Assembly (NCBI GenBank): GCA_017937705.1
Contig: JAGBDC010000016.1
Coordinates: 91,518-155,140 of the forward strand
Direction: 5' to 3'
Length of the DNA stretch: 63,623 bases
Source of the DNA: Alphaproteobacteria bacterium
GTDB taxonomy: Bacteria; Pseudomonadota; Alphaproteobacteria; RF32; CAG-239
This document shows positions 7,207 to 15,783 of the stretch, in pieces; position 1 is the first letter of the stretch; the number at the start of each line of letters is the position of its first letter. The notes below the pieces were generated by a model. It did not search any database, had not been told where the DNA came from, and saw only the letters and a program-made list of their open reading frames with translations. The position numbers were made by a program, and so were the translations under genes.

Positions 7207-7212
7207 TTATAA
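7207..7212 (+). promoter_or_regulatory. Candidate -10 box of hydG
   Basis: A perfect TATAAT lies 52 bp before the hydG ATG. No good -35 is seen at 17 bp, so an activator may be needed. A 15-bp palindrome (ATAACTATTAGTTAT, 7166-7180) lies upstream. Confidence 0.4.
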
Positions 7213-7263
7213 TGAAAGTGATAGTCATTTTATTCGGATTTAATAGATTTATGATGGAAAAAA

Positions 7264-8682
7264 ATGAAATACGATGTTTTATCTTCTAAAGCAGAAGAAT
7301 TTATTTCTCATGAAGAAATTCTTGCAACGATTGAATATGCAAATGAAAACAAACATAATGCAGAACTGATATCAAAAGCATTAGATAAAGCGGAAGCATT
7401 AAAAGGTTTAACTCACAGAGAAGCCAGCCTTTTACTCGCTTGTGATATACCTGAATATAATGAACGCATATTTAAACTTGCGGAACAAATTAAAAAAGAT
7501 TTTTATGGCAATCGTATAGTTCTTTTTGCCCCACTATACCTTTCCAATTATTGCGTAAACGGTTGCACATATTGCCCTTATCACGCAAAAAACAAACGCA
7601 TTCCCCGTATCAAAATGACGCAAGAACAAATTCGCAGAGAAGTTATTGCGCTTCAAGATATGGGACATAAGAGATTAGCAATAGAACTCGGTGAAGATCC
7701 GGTAAATAATCCTATTGAATATGTCTTGGAAAGCATCAAAACTATTTATGATATAAAACATAAAAACGGAGAAATTCGCCGCATTAACGTTAATATTGCG
7801 GCAACATCCGTAGAAAATTATCGCAAGCTTCATGAAGCAGGTATCGGAACTTATATCCTATTCCAAGAAACTTATAACAAAGAAAATTATGAAAAACTCC
7901 ATCCGACAGGCCCTAAGCACAATTATGCTTATCATACCGAAGCAATGGATAGAGCCATGGAAGGCGGAATTGATGATGTAGGCATTGGGGTTCTGTTCGG
8001 TTTATCAACATATCAATATGAATTTGCAGGACTTTTAATGCATGCCGAACACTTAGAAGCAAAATTTGGTGTTGGCCCACACACTATCAGTTTTCCACGT
8101 ATAAAGAAAGCTGATGATATTGATCCGAACGCATTTGATAATTCTATCAATGATGATATTTTTGCTAAAATTATCGCTTGTACCAGAATATCTGTTCCAT
8201 ATACCGGTATGATTATTTCAACCAGAGAAAGCAAAGAATGTCGCGAAAAAGTTATTCATTATGGTATTAGTCAAATAAGCGGCGGTTCAAAAACTTCTGT
8301 TGGCGGATATGCAGATCCCGAAAAAGAAAACGATTCGGAACAATTTGATATTAGTGACAAAAGAACCCTCGATGAAATAGTCAGATGGTTGATGGAAATA
8401 GGTTATATCCCCAGTTTCTGTACCGCATGTTATCGAGCTGAAAGAACCGGTGATAGATTCATGGATCTCTGTAAATCGAAGCAAATTCTCAATTTCTGTC
8501 ACCCTAACGCACTAATGACACTAAAGGAGTTTTTGGTTGATTACGCATCTCCCGAAACCAGAAAAATCGGAAAAGAATTAATAAAAAGGGAATTACTAAA
8601 AGTTCCGAACGAAAAAGTAAGAGATGTTTGTGAACAACACATTCAAGAAATTGATACAGGAAAACGAGATTTCTATTTCTAA
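7264..8682 (+). CDS. hydG: [FeFe]-hydrogenase maturase HydG (radical SAM tyrosine lyase)
   Basis: HydG cleaves tyrosine and makes the CO and CN ligands of the hydrogenase H-cluster. The 472-aa protein has the radical-SAM cluster motif CVNGCTYC (Cys97, Cys101, Cys104) and the C-terminal second-cluster motif CxxC-x22-C (Cys386, Cys389, Cys412), which separates HydG from ThiH. The segment SQISGGSKTSVGGY also fits HydG. It is transcribed alone, divergent from dnaJ and closed by a terminator; the hydrogenase it serves is probably hydCBA at 58157-62108. HydE and HydF are not in the window. Confidence 0.95.
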   Translation: MKYDVLSSKAEEFISHEEILATIEYANENKHNAELISKALDKAEALKGLTHREASLLLACDIPEYNERIFKLAEQIKKDFYGNRIVLFAPLYLSNYCVNGCTYCPYHAKNKRIPRIKMTQEQIRREVIALQDMGHKRLAIELGEDPVNNPIEYVLESIKTIYDIKHKNGEIRRINVNIAATSVENYRKLHEAGIGTYILFQETYNKENYEKLHPTGPKHNYAYHTEAMDRAMEGGIDDVGIGVLFGLSTYQYEFAGLLMHAEHLEAKFGVGPHTISFPRIKKADDIDPNAFDNSINDDIFAKIIACTRISVPYTGMIISTRESKECREKVIHYGISQISGGSKTSVGGYADPEKENDSEQFDISDKRTLDEIVRWLMEIGYIPSFCTACYRAERTGDRFMDLCKSKQILNFCHPNALMTLKEFLVDYASPETRKIGKELIKRELLKVPNEKVRDVCEQHIQEIDTGKRDFYF

Positions 8683-8685
8683 AAA

Positions 8686-8713
8686 AAAGGCGGATATATT
8701 TTATCCGCCTTTA
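8686..8713 (+). terminator. Intrinsic terminator after hydG
   Basis: AAAGGCGGATA and TATCCGCCTTT form an 11-bp stem with a 5-nt loop directly after the stop. The T-run is short, so termination may be partial. Confidence 0.7.
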
Positions 8714-8763
8714 ACTTAAAACTTGATTTTGCGACATTTAGACGTTCTCATTCGTGGTTTTTA

Positions 8764-8791
8764 TTGACAAACCCTTGTTAAAATGTAATCA
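8764..8791 (+). promoter_or_regulatory. Candidate sigma-70 promoter for the 500-aa secreted protein
   Basis: TTGACA (8764-8769) with TAATCA (8786-8791) at 16 bp. Transcription would start roughly 15 bp before the gene, just ahead of the AAGGAGG Shine-Dalgarno sequence. Confidence 0.5.
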
Positions 8792-8811
8792 TATAGAACA
8801 AGGAGGTTTCT

Positions 8812-10314
8812 ATGAAAATTAATAAAAAAATACTACCTTTTTTGTTTATGGGATTGTCGACTTTTACTGGGAAAGCTCAAACGGAAAATATTGAAACCGA
8901 TGATAGCATAAATAATCTCGAAATTATTGCTCAAGAAAGCAGTGTAGAAACGAGTGAAGATAAAACTACATTAAAATTAACCTCCTTAAATTTTCAAGAA
9001 ATACCTGATGAAAAAGAATTAAGAGAAGATGAAATAGAACTTCAAAATAATCTCAATAACATAATTGATAGTTATAATAATAATCCTGAAAAAAGAAAGA
9101 TAGAATTTTTTCAAAAATTGCTTAACATTGCCCCAAATAGGAAAGATATTTACAATAGATTGCAAATGCCTTATGAGCATGTGGTATATATAAGTAATAA
9201 CTTATCAAGTAAAGCATTACAAGATATGGGTTTTAACAATGGTTGTGAGTTATTTGCTGATTATTTTCGCCGAAACCCAAATATTGAATCTAAAAATGCG
9301 TGTAATGTTATACTCGACAACAACCTGTTTCCACACATTAGCAACAATTATCACATAGCAGAGAGCGCTCTTAATTTAGCACTAGATAATCCATTAGATA
9401 TTAACTCAAACGAAAAAAATCAAAAAGTAATTTGTAAAATTTTCGATGCTTGTCTTATGGAACAAAATAATCCTAAAGCTGTTGAACAATATATGCGTAT
9501 TTTTAATACTGCATCACAATTGATTAAAAACTACTCTCCCGATGCGCCGGATACAAAAAAACATTTGGATGCGATAGATTGGTTTTCAAAAAGAATAGAA
9601 ATTGCAAATAAAAAAATCATCTCAGGAAGTCTAATGGACAGAACGTTATCCATAAAAATTCCGCGTGATGCCGTAATGCAAGAGTGCACTATAGCAGAAA
9701 ACAAAATAGTTCTCACCAAAATATATAATGAAGCTTATTGCGCAATTGCCTTTGGTGACGAGAAATATAACAGCAATGTTGCTAAAAATGATCAAGTTAG
9801 GCAAATTTATAACAGTTATATTAATGCTATTAAGCTTCAAAAGAAAAGCGACACAGGAAAAATTTCTCAAACAGAATTAACGGAGCTAAATAATATAAAA
9901 AAACGATATCCTGAAACAGACTTATTTTACTCTTATTTTTCTAACGCATATATAGACGACAATAAAAAAATAATTAATTTTGCAGTAAACTTGCAGAATA
10001 GCAAAAAAAACAAAACATTACCTAAAGATGTTATTCAAATAGCCAAAACACGAGTAGATAAAATCAAAGATCCAAAAGCCGTTATGGAAACAAACGGAAT
10101 TATGGTTCCTGATTTTAAAGAAGCACCATTATCAATCAGTTACGACGAATATAAATCAAGTGATTTGAATATAAACCACATAAAAGAAAAAATTGATGGA
10201 TTATTAAACGAACAACTGGTTGCTATTGCTGGACAAAAAAGAATTGTAAAACAAATGCCTAGTAGTACTAAAGATATAAGTATGTACACTATGCAAAGAA
10301 TGCACCAAAAATAA
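8812..10314 (+). CDS. Secreted hypothetical protein, 500 aa
   Basis: A Sec signal peptide is visible (basic MKINKK, hydrophobic ILPFLFMGLSTF, likely cut after GKA near residue 22). The rest is polar, rich in Asn, Lys, Glu and Ile, predicted helical, without recognised motifs or further membrane segments. A near-consensus AAGGAGG lies 5 nt before the ATG, suggesting strong translation, and a TTGACA promoter precedes it. It is a single-gene unit between hydG and tRNA-Arg. I do not recognise it; a periplasmic or exported role is all that can be inferred. Confidence 0.8.
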   Translation: MKINKKILPFLFMGLSTFTGKAQTENIETDDSINNLEIIAQESSVETSEDKTTLKLTSLNFQEIPDEKELREDEIELQNNLNNIIDSYNNNPEKRKIEFFQKLLNIAPNRKDIYNRLQMPYEHVVYISNNLSSKALQDMGFNNGCELFADYFRRNPNIESKNACNVILDNNLFPHISNNYHIAESALNLALDNPLDINSNEKNQKVICKIFDACLMEQNNPKAVEQYMRIFNTASQLIKNYSPDAPDTKKHLDAIDWFSKRIEIANKKIISGSLMDRTLSIKIPRDAVMQECTIAENKIVLTKIYNEAYCAIAFGDEKYNSNVAKNDQVRQIYNSYINAIKLQKKSDTGKISQTELTELNNIKKRYPETDLFYSYFSNAYIDDNKKIINFAVNLQNSKKNKTLPKDVIQIAKTRVDKIKDPKAVMETNGIMVPDFKEAPLSISYDEYKSSDLNINHIKEKIDGLLNEQLVAIAGQKRIVKQMPSSTKDISMYTMQRMHQK

Positions 10315-10378
10315 AACGCTTATTCACTATAAAAACATTTACTTTTAAAATTTTAAAAATATAATCAGTAATCAAGTT

Positions 10379-10455
10379 GTCAGCGTAGCTCATCAGGATA
10401 GAGCACAAGTTTCCTAAACTTGGGGCAGTGGGTTCGAGTCCCGCCGCTGACGCCA
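10379..10455 (+). tRNA. tRNA-Arg (anticodon CCU)
   Basis: Full cloverleaf: acceptor GTCAGCG with CGCTGAC, anticodon stem CAAGT/ACTTG around loop TTCCTAA (anticodon CCT in DNA), T arm with GGTTCGAGTCC. The 3' CCA is encoded (10453-10455). It reads AGG. Confidence 0.96.
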
Positions 10456-10459
10456 TGTT

Positions 10460-10861
10460 CTATTCTTCTCCCTCAATCCAAGCTCTAACCCTGTTCCAGC
10501 TATACGAAAAGTCAAGTCGTATCCTGCGCCATAGAGCTGAATAGTTAGTATTGCGAAGAGTGGCAAAAGTCCAATGTCCGCCCACCATCAAAATGATAAG
10601 AGTACCAATCAACAGACCTCCGGCACAAATCCATGCAAAAGTTGTTATCAGCGACAAACAGAAAAGGATATACCATGAATAGTTCCCATCTTTTAGTACA
10701 TCTATCGAATAAATGAACATTGCCAACAAAGCTATTGGTCCGAGTACTGAAAACAAGCGAGATAAAGGAATAAACCTTTTCACATTTAAAATAACTGCCC
10801 ATATTGAACCGGCAGTCAATATTCCTAATAAAATTAATGACGAATAAAACCATACATCCAT
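10460..10861 (-). CDS. Multi-pass membrane protein, 133 aa
   Basis: Small integral membrane protein with about three to four hydrophobic helices (near residues 5-24, 35-55, 63-95), followed by a basic, Trp/Arg-rich C-terminal segment ending WIEGEE. The ATG at 10861 (MDVWFYSS) is preferred over a TTG at 10882 because GAAAG precedes it. It lies 24 bp after the M20 peptidase gene on the same strand, so they may be co-transcribed. Family not recognised. Confidence 0.75.
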   Translation of the reverse strand: MDVWFYSSLILLGILTAGSIWAVILNVKRFIPLSRLFSVLGPIALLAMFIYSIDVLKDGNYSWYILFCLSLITTFAWICAGGLLIGTLIILMVGGHWTFATLRNTNYSALWRRIRLDFSYSWNRVRAWIEGEE

Positions 10862-10885
10862 TTTAATTTCTTTCAAACACAAGCA

Positions 10886-12025
10886 TTATATTACACTAAA
10901 CGGTACATATTGTCCAGTTTTATTGTCCTTTGCCACATTCTTCAAAAACCGTTTCTGAATTTCGGCTAATTGTTCAACACTACTCCATTCAACATACTCA
11001 TCTGAAGCATGCATACCATGACCGCTTCCCGAATGCATTATAACAATAGAACCTTTTTCTGCAAATTCTCGAGAATCTGTAGCTCCTCCGATATATTCAA
11101 AATCAATTTTTTTCTCTAAGATTTCTTCTGCTAATTTTTTATATTGCAAAATATACTGATTTTGTTCATCCATAACAACCGAATGAGAAGAAGAAGCTAT
11201 TTTATATTCAACCCCATCAACCAAACATTTTTTCATATTTTCTTCCAATTCATCTATCGTTGATTTTTCGGTAAGACGAAAATCTAACAATGCTTCGCAA
11301 TGATTAGAGATAACATTCGCTACTTCCCCGCCCTCTATTTTTGCAAAATGCACCGTATCAATCCAAGTGTTTTCAGGTTTGGCGATTTCTTTTGAATAAT
11401 AAGGATAGTATTTTCTTATATTGCTTAACACTTGCAATATTTTTTCATTTGCATCTATTCCTTCCCAAGGTGTAGAGCCGTGAGCTTCTTTTCCCTCCGC
11501 AATCAGTTTAATAAATACGGGATTTTTGCATTTGGTAACAATTTTTGTTATATCTCCGGCAACGTCCACATCTAGAACAATTTTGGCGCTCAACTCTGGA
11601 TATTCGGTCAAAAAAGCGTTTAGCCCGAAACTTCCTTTTTCTTCATCTGTTGATAATAAAACACCAAATTTAAGGGGCAATTTTTCATCTAAAACATATT
11701 GCAAAGAATTTAATCCGACTGCTGCAAATGATTTCATATCCAATGAGCCTCGAGCAAATATTTTATCATCTTTTGATACCGGATTAAACATATCATCTTC
11801 TGCCGGTACCACGTCTAAATGGCCCACAACCAAAACATCAAACTCCATACCCGGTTTATTGGATAATAGCAACACAGGAGCAAGCAAACCATTTCGATAC
11901 AAACTTTTATAAACAGTATTATCAAATAAATCTCTCACATAATCTATGCACTTATTGATTTCTTCACTATTTCCCGTTTCTGTTCTGAATCTGATTAAGT
12001 CTTCAGTAATTTTTTTTAATTTCAT
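10886..12025 (-). CDS. M20-family metallopeptidase (ArgE/DapE-like deacylase)
   Basis: A 379-aa zinc amidohydrolase. Metal and catalytic motifs are visible: VVGHLDVVPA (first His and the Asp two residues on), ARGSLDMKS (bridging Asp), STDEEKGS (catalytic Glu pair), with the C-terminal GSGHGMHASDE segment supplying the last His. A dimerisation insert lies between. The family removes acyl groups from amino acids such as N-acetylornithine or N-succinyl-diaminopimelate; the short motif set does not say which. No arg or dap genes adjoin it, so I leave the symbol blank. Confidence 0.85.
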   Translation of the reverse strand: MKLKKITEDLIRFRTETGNSEEINKCIDYVRDLFDNTVYKSLYRNGLLAPVLLLSNKPGMEFDVLVVGHLDVVPAEDDMFNPVSKDDKIFARGSLDMKSFAAVGLNSLQYVLDEKLPLKFGVLLSTDEEKGSFGLNAFLTEYPELSAKIVLDVDVAGDITKIVTKCKNPVFIKLIAEGKEAHGSTPWEGIDANEKILQVLSNIRKYYPYYSKEIAKPENTWIDTVHFAKIEGGEVANVISNHCEALLDFRLTEKSTIDELEENMKKCLVDGVEYKIASSSHSVVMDEQNQYILQYKKLAEEILEKKIDFEYIGGATDSREFAEKGSIVIMHSGSGHGMHASDEYVEWSSVEQLAEIQKRFLKNVAKDNKTGQYVPFSVI

Positions 12026-12076
12026 GTCCGCTCCCTTTACCTTTTATTCACTATATTAAACTATGCTTAGCACAAT

Positions 12077-12082
12077 TATAAT
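12077..12082 (+). promoter_or_regulatory. Candidate -10 box of the SH3/ATPase operon
   Basis: A perfect TATAAT 27 bp before the lipoprotein ATG in the gap between divergent genes. No clear -35 at the expected distance. Confidence 0.35.
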
Positions 12083-12109
12083 AAGAAAGAATTAATGAGG
12101 TATATATAA

Positions 12110-12601
12110 ATGAAAAATTTTGCCGTTTTGCTGATTTTATTTTTATTAACAGCTTGTCCGCAAAAACAACAAAAAGATTACAATAATACCATACCCAGAA
12201 TGGTATCATTAAAATATGGCGTAATTAATGCTCGAAGTGGTCCGGCCGGTCATTATCCGGTAGAATGGGTATATAAACAAAAAAATGCACCGGTTGAGAT
12301 TATACTGGAATATGGAGATTGGGTAAAAATAAAAGACTGGGAAGGTTCTGAAGCTTGGATTAATAAAAACAAATTTATAAATTCTCGGTGGATTAAAATT
12401 ATTCAAAAAGGAATAACAAACGTATATTCAAAACCTGACAGCGAGTCAAAAATCATTGCAAAAGCAGAAGATCAGGTTATCGGTAAAGTAGAAAAATGTC
12501 CAAAACATAAGAATTTCTGTTTGATAAAATTTTCTGATATAAAAGGTTGGATAAAAAGAGATTATATTTACGGAATTTATCCTGACGAAACCATCAATTA
12601 A
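12110..12601 (+). CDS. SH3-domain lipoprotein (bacterial SH3_3/4 type)
   Basis: 163 aa with an N-terminal lipoprotein signal ending LLTAC (Cys16). Two SH3-like repeats follow: the first (about 33-90) contains VINARSGPAGHYPVEWVY and GDWVKIKDWEGSEAWI, the second (about 95-155) VYSKPDSESKIIAK and KGWIKRDYIYGIYP. This is the family found widely in alphaproteobacteria as an SH3-like cell-envelope protein. It is 14 bp upstream of the PilT/DotB-like ATPase gene and probably shares its transcript. Likely binds envelope components; substrate unknown. Confidence 0.85.
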   Translation: MKNFAVLLILFLLTACPQKQQKDYNNTIPRMVSLKYGVINARSGPAGHYPVEWVYKQKNAPVEIILEYGDWVKIKDWEGSEAWINKNKFINSRWIKIIQKGITNVYSKPDSESKIIAKAEDQVIGKVEKCPKHKNFCLIKFSDIKGWIKRDYIYGIYPDETIN

Positions 12602-12615
12602 AAAAGGAATAATCA

Positions 12616-13590
12616 ATGGCTACAATTAATGAAGTACCTTTTTCTGATATATATGTAACTCCGGACAGAAGCGCATATATTCCTGACGGAAGAACACCTA
12701 ACGGTCTGATGAGATTTAAACCGGATGACTTTAACTACTTTTTTGAAAAATTAGAAAAAAATTATGACGGACGCAATCCAAGTTATTCAGTATTATATAA
12801 TAGGATATTATACCGTGTAGAACGTAGCGTTTCAATATACGGAGTACAATATTGTGCTCGTAAGATGCCTCCGGAAGTTCCATCCTTTTCTTCTTTGGGT
12901 TTTCCGGTCGAATTACGTAAATATTTATTATCCTTGAGTAATACTGCCGGGCTGATTTTATGGTCAGGTCCGACCGGAGCAGGTAAAACAACATCAATTT
13001 CTTCATTGATGAAAGAATATTTGGTTACCGAAGGCGGTTTTGCTTATACCATTGAAGATCCGTCAGAAATGCCGTTAGATGGAACCTATAACGCTGTTAA
13101 CGGAAGCATTGCTCTTTGCAAGCAGACCCAACCCGTTAATGGTAACTGGGGAGACTGTCTAAAATCAGCTCTTCGTTCAAAACCTCGTTTTATTATGGTT
13201 GGAGAAATTCGTACTCCGGACACTGCCAGTGAAGTTTTACGTGCATGTACTTCAGGACACCTTGTTTTATCAAGTATTCACGCCAATAATGTTACCGACG
13301 CGATTAATTCGGTTGTAAAATATGCCGCTTCTACCGGTATGTCGGAAGAATTAGCTTATGACTTATTCTCTCGCGGTATGTTAGCAGTATTACACCAAAC
13401 ATTATCCGGCATTAAAAATAAAATGCCGCATGTTTCATATCTGTTTGCTAATCCCGATACAACACAAGGCGATCAGGTAAGAGCAATTATCAAAACCGGA
13501 AAATTAAATTTGGCAACTTCTATTGATACTCAACGCAGCCGTTTGAGTTTGGGAAAAGACCTATTCCCTAAATTACATATAAGCGACTAG
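12616..13590 (+). CDS. PilT/DotB-family secretion or pilus ATPase
   Basis: A 324-aa type II/IV secretion ATPase. Walker A GPTGAGKTT is at residues 118-126, the Asp box TIEDPSEMP follows, Walker B is FIMVGEIR (about 197-204), and the His box SGHLVLSSIHAN comes next. The shape (a single C-terminal motor domain, about 320 aa) fits PilT or DotB rather than the longer PilB/GspE. The N-terminal PAS-like half is short. It may power retraction of the pilin at 1019 or a Dot/Icm-like system; neither set of partners is in the window. The stop overlaps the stop of the convergent tlpA-like gene in CTAG. Confidence 0.85.
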   Translation: MATINEVPFSDIYVTPDRSAYIPDGRTPNGLMRFKPDDFNYFFEKLEKNYDGRNPSYSVLYNRILYRVERSVSIYGVQYCARKMPPEVPSFSSLGFPVELRKYLLSLSNTAGLILWSGPTGAGKTTSISSLMKEYLVTEGGFAYTIEDPSEMPLDGTYNAVNGSIALCKQTQPVNGNWGDCLKSALRSKPRFIMVGEIRTPDTASEVLRACTSGHLVLSSIHANNVTDAINSVVKYAASTGMSEELAYDLFSRGMLAVLHQTLSGIKNKMPHVSYLFANPDTTQGDQVRAIIKTGKLNLATSIDTQRSRLSLGKDLFPKLHISD

Positions 13591-14120
13591 CCTTTTTCTG
13601 CTTTCAGTTGATAAAAATATTCAACTACCGCCGATTTGTCCCATCTTATAGAGCCGCGTATTCTCCCTATTTCTTGAGAATTGCGGCTTATGAGTATGCT
13701 CACGGGAGATGAAAAAATACCAAATGCAGATGCTAAATCGCCATTTTTATCAACATAGATTTCTAAATCTTCTCCTCCGAAACGTTTTAAAAATCGTTTT
13801 TGTTCTTCAAAACCGCCGACCCATTCTTTTTCAGGAGATACCAAAATAACTCTTATACCGTCATTTTTGGTTTTTTGAGAAAATTCATTTAATATTTTCA
13901 TTTCTCGTAAACAAGGTACACAGCGTCTTGACCAAAATACGGCTATAACAAAATCTCCGGCAAAGTTTTCCAATTTAAACTTCTTTCCCGTTTCTCCGAC
14001 GATTTCTTTTTGCGGCAATGCTCTGGGATATTCATAGATATTTGCCCCTCTATCTGCAAACGCAATTTTTGCATTTAGAAGAAAAATTAAAAACAAACAT
14101 ATTTTAAATAAATTTTTCAT
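13587..14120 (-). CDS. TlpA/ResA-family periplasmic thioredoxin
   Basis: A 177-aa exported thiol-disulfide protein: signal peptide (1-22, ending IAFA), then a thioredoxin fold with the CxxC active site RRCVPC (Cys67, Cys70) after AVFWS, and the cis-Pro region SSPVSILI near residue 145. These proteins reduce periplasmic disulfides, for example in cytochrome c maturation. In many alphaproteobacteria tlpA is divergent from argH and a small lipoprotein; here only the small lipoprotein remains on the other side. The terminal 4 bp overlap the ATPase gene stop. Confidence 0.88.
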   Translation of the reverse strand: MKNLFKICLFLIFLLNAKIAFADRGANIYEYPRALPQKEIVGETGKKFKLENFAGDFVIAVFWSRRCVPCLREMKILNEFSQKTKNDGIRVILVSPEKEWVGGFEEQKRFLKRFGGEDLEIYVDKNGDLASAFGIFSSPVSILISRNSQEIGRIRGSIRWDKSAVVEYFYQLKAEKG

Positions 14121-14215
14121 CTTCTTAATAACTGTTTTTTTATATTTTGTAATTAATCTGATATGGATTAGTATATAGCAATCACGTGTAATATTACAAG
14201 CAAAAGGTAAAAAAT

Positions 14216-14350
14216 ATGCTTAATTATTCCAAAATCATATTTGCAGTATTGTTATTCTGTCTGACTATAATCGTAAGCGGATGCGGAAAAGTATCGGCTC
14301 CGATTGTAATAGAAGGTAGCGGATACCCGCATAGTTACCCCAGAAATTAA
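14216..14350 (+). CDS. Small lipoprotein, LptM-like
   Basis: A 44-aa frame starting MLNYSKIIFAVLLF with lipobox VSGC (Cys23) followed by Gly and a short Pro-rich tail ending GSGYPHSYPRN. The architecture (CG plus a short tail with YPxxYP) resembles the small lipoproteins, LptM/YifL-like, that in alphaproteobacteria sit between argH and lysA and opposite tlpA. argH and lysA are absent here. The ribosome-binding site is AAAGGTAAAA, and the next gene (VWA) starts 10 bp after the stop, so it heads the TerY-P-like operon. Confidence 0.75.
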   Translation: MLNYSKIIFAVLLFCLTIIVSGCGKVSAPIVIEGSGYPHSYPRN

Positions 14351-14360
14351 GGAAAGAAAA

Positions 14361-15044
14361 ATGAACGCCGATAATAATTTTATTGATGAAATGATTCCTT
14401 ATGTTGAATTTGCTGACAATGCAAACGAAAGGACACCTTGTGTTCTGGTTTTAGACTGTTCCGGTTCAATGCGAGGAGAACCCATAAAACAACTTAATAT
14501 TGGTTTGAAAGCTCTTGAAAAAGAATTAAAAGAAGACATTGATGCAAGTTCACGAGTTCAACTTCTTATTATAAAAGCATTCGGTAAAGATGAAATAGAA
14601 ATTTCCTCTGATTGGATAGATGCAATGAATTTTACTGCTCCCGAAATGGTTGCCGGAGGATTAACACCGCTCGGAAAAGCGATGGAAACTGCATTAAAAA
14701 AGATAGAAAAACAAAAAGATCTCTACGACAACTGTGGCATTACATCTAAAAGACCGTGGATATTCCTCATCAGCGATGGAGAACCTACCGATTATGATTG
14801 GGAAAGTGTTGCAAAAAAATGCTGTGAAGCGCAACAGAATAAAAAAGTTATTGTTCATACCGTTGGAACAGAAGGAGCCAATCTTGAAAAATTAGGCAAA
14901 TTTTCCATTATTCCTCCTAAACGTTTAAGCGGTCTGAAGTTTACCGAATTTTTCTTATGGTTGAGTCGAAGTGTTTCTTGTATTTCAATAGCAGCACCTA
15001 ATGCTTCTGATTTGTTGGATGATACGGGAAATTGGGATGAATAA
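14361..15044 (+). CDS. TerY-like von Willebrand factor A domain protein
   Basis: A 227-aa single VWA domain. The MIDAS metal site is complete: DCSGS (Asp32, Ser34, Ser36), Thr102 in GLTPLGKAM, and Asp139 in LISDGEPTD. No signal peptide, so it is cytoplasmic. It is the first of three coupled genes (VWA, PP2C phosphatase, kinase), the arrangement named TerY-P triad from comparative genomics of tellurite/stress systems. AAGGAAAG precedes the ATG; the last 8 bp overlap the phosphatase gene. It probably serves as a scaffold or substrate for the kinase/phosphatase pair. Confidence 0.88.
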   Translation: MNADNNFIDEMIPYVEFADNANERTPCVLVLDCSGSMRGEPIKQLNIGLKALEKELKEDIDASSRVQLLIIKAFGKDEIEISSDWIDAMNFTAPEMVAGGLTPLGKAMETALKKIEKQKDLYDNCGITSKRPWIFLISDGEPTDYDWESVAKKCCEAQQNKKVIVHTVGTEGANLEKLGKFSIIPPKRLSGLKFTEFFLWLSRSVSCISIAAPNASDLLDDTGNWDE

Positions 15045-15783
15045 TTATAATCGCATACGAGTTTTATCTGCTTGCGTAACCGGACCTTCTCATAAAGTCC
15101 GCAATATTCCCTGTCAGGATTATTGTCGTTATGCAACTAAAGGAGATAATTTCGTTGCGATTATTTCTGACGGAGCCGGCTCTGCAAAATACGGTAGAAT
15201 CGGGGCCAAAATACTATGCGATACAATTATAGATTTGCTTCCCAACGTACCATTTAAAGATATAAAAACATCCATAATAAATTCTATCGAAATTGCCCGA
15301 GAAAAGCTATTGTTTCACCGCTTAAATTCAAAAAACAATACCAAAGGAATTATGTCTTTTGCCGCCACGGTTGTCGGCGTTGTATATCATAAAAAACAAG
15401 GTATATTTTTTCATATCGGAGACGGAGCTGCTTTAGCTTTCGTCGGAAATGATTTTACTAAGTATATAACATCCAAACCTGAAAACGGCATTTTTTCCTG
15501 TGAAACTTATTTTTATACCATGGATGATTGGCGAGAATGCATTCGTTTTACCAGTTTTGAAAAAGCTCATACAATTATGATGATGAGCGATGGAGTTACC
15601 GGCTTTTCTTTTACTCCGGATTTTAATGGAATAGAGTCTCGATTTTTAATGCCGATTGATCGTTTTCTAACTAAAGAGCCATGTAAAACAAAAGCGGCAA
15701 GAGCATTAAAAAATACATTGAGTACTCCCCAAGCTCAAAAAATAAATCACGATGATAAAACTTTTCTGTGGGCAAAGCTATGA
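15037..15783 (+). CDS. PP2C-type protein phosphatase (TerY-P triad)
   Basis: A 248-aa metal-dependent Ser/Thr phosphatase from ATG 15037. Motifs: GPSHKVRNIPCQDYC near the N-terminus (Asp of motif 1), VAIISDGAGSAKYG (the metal-binding DG), FHIGDGAALAF, and IMMMSDGVTGFSF. The start overlaps the VWA stop by 8 bp, and the stop TGA overlaps the kinase ATG in ATGA, so the three genes are translationally coupled. It is expected to reverse phosphorylation by the neighbouring kinase. The long upstream in-frame extension (from 15001) lies inside the VWA gene and is rejected. Confidence 0.88.
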   Translation: MNNYNRIRVLSACVTGPSHKVRNIPCQDYCRYATKGDNFVAIISDGAGSAKYGRIGAKILCDTIIDLLPNVPFKDIKTSIINSIEIAREKLLFHRLNSKNNTKGIMSFAATVVGVVYHKKQGIFFHIGDGAALAFVGNDFTKYITSKPENGIFSCETYFYTMDDWRECIRFTSFEKAHTIMMMSDGVTGFSFTPDFNGIESRFLMPIDRFLTKEPCKTKAARALKNTLSTPQAQKINHDDKTFLWAKL

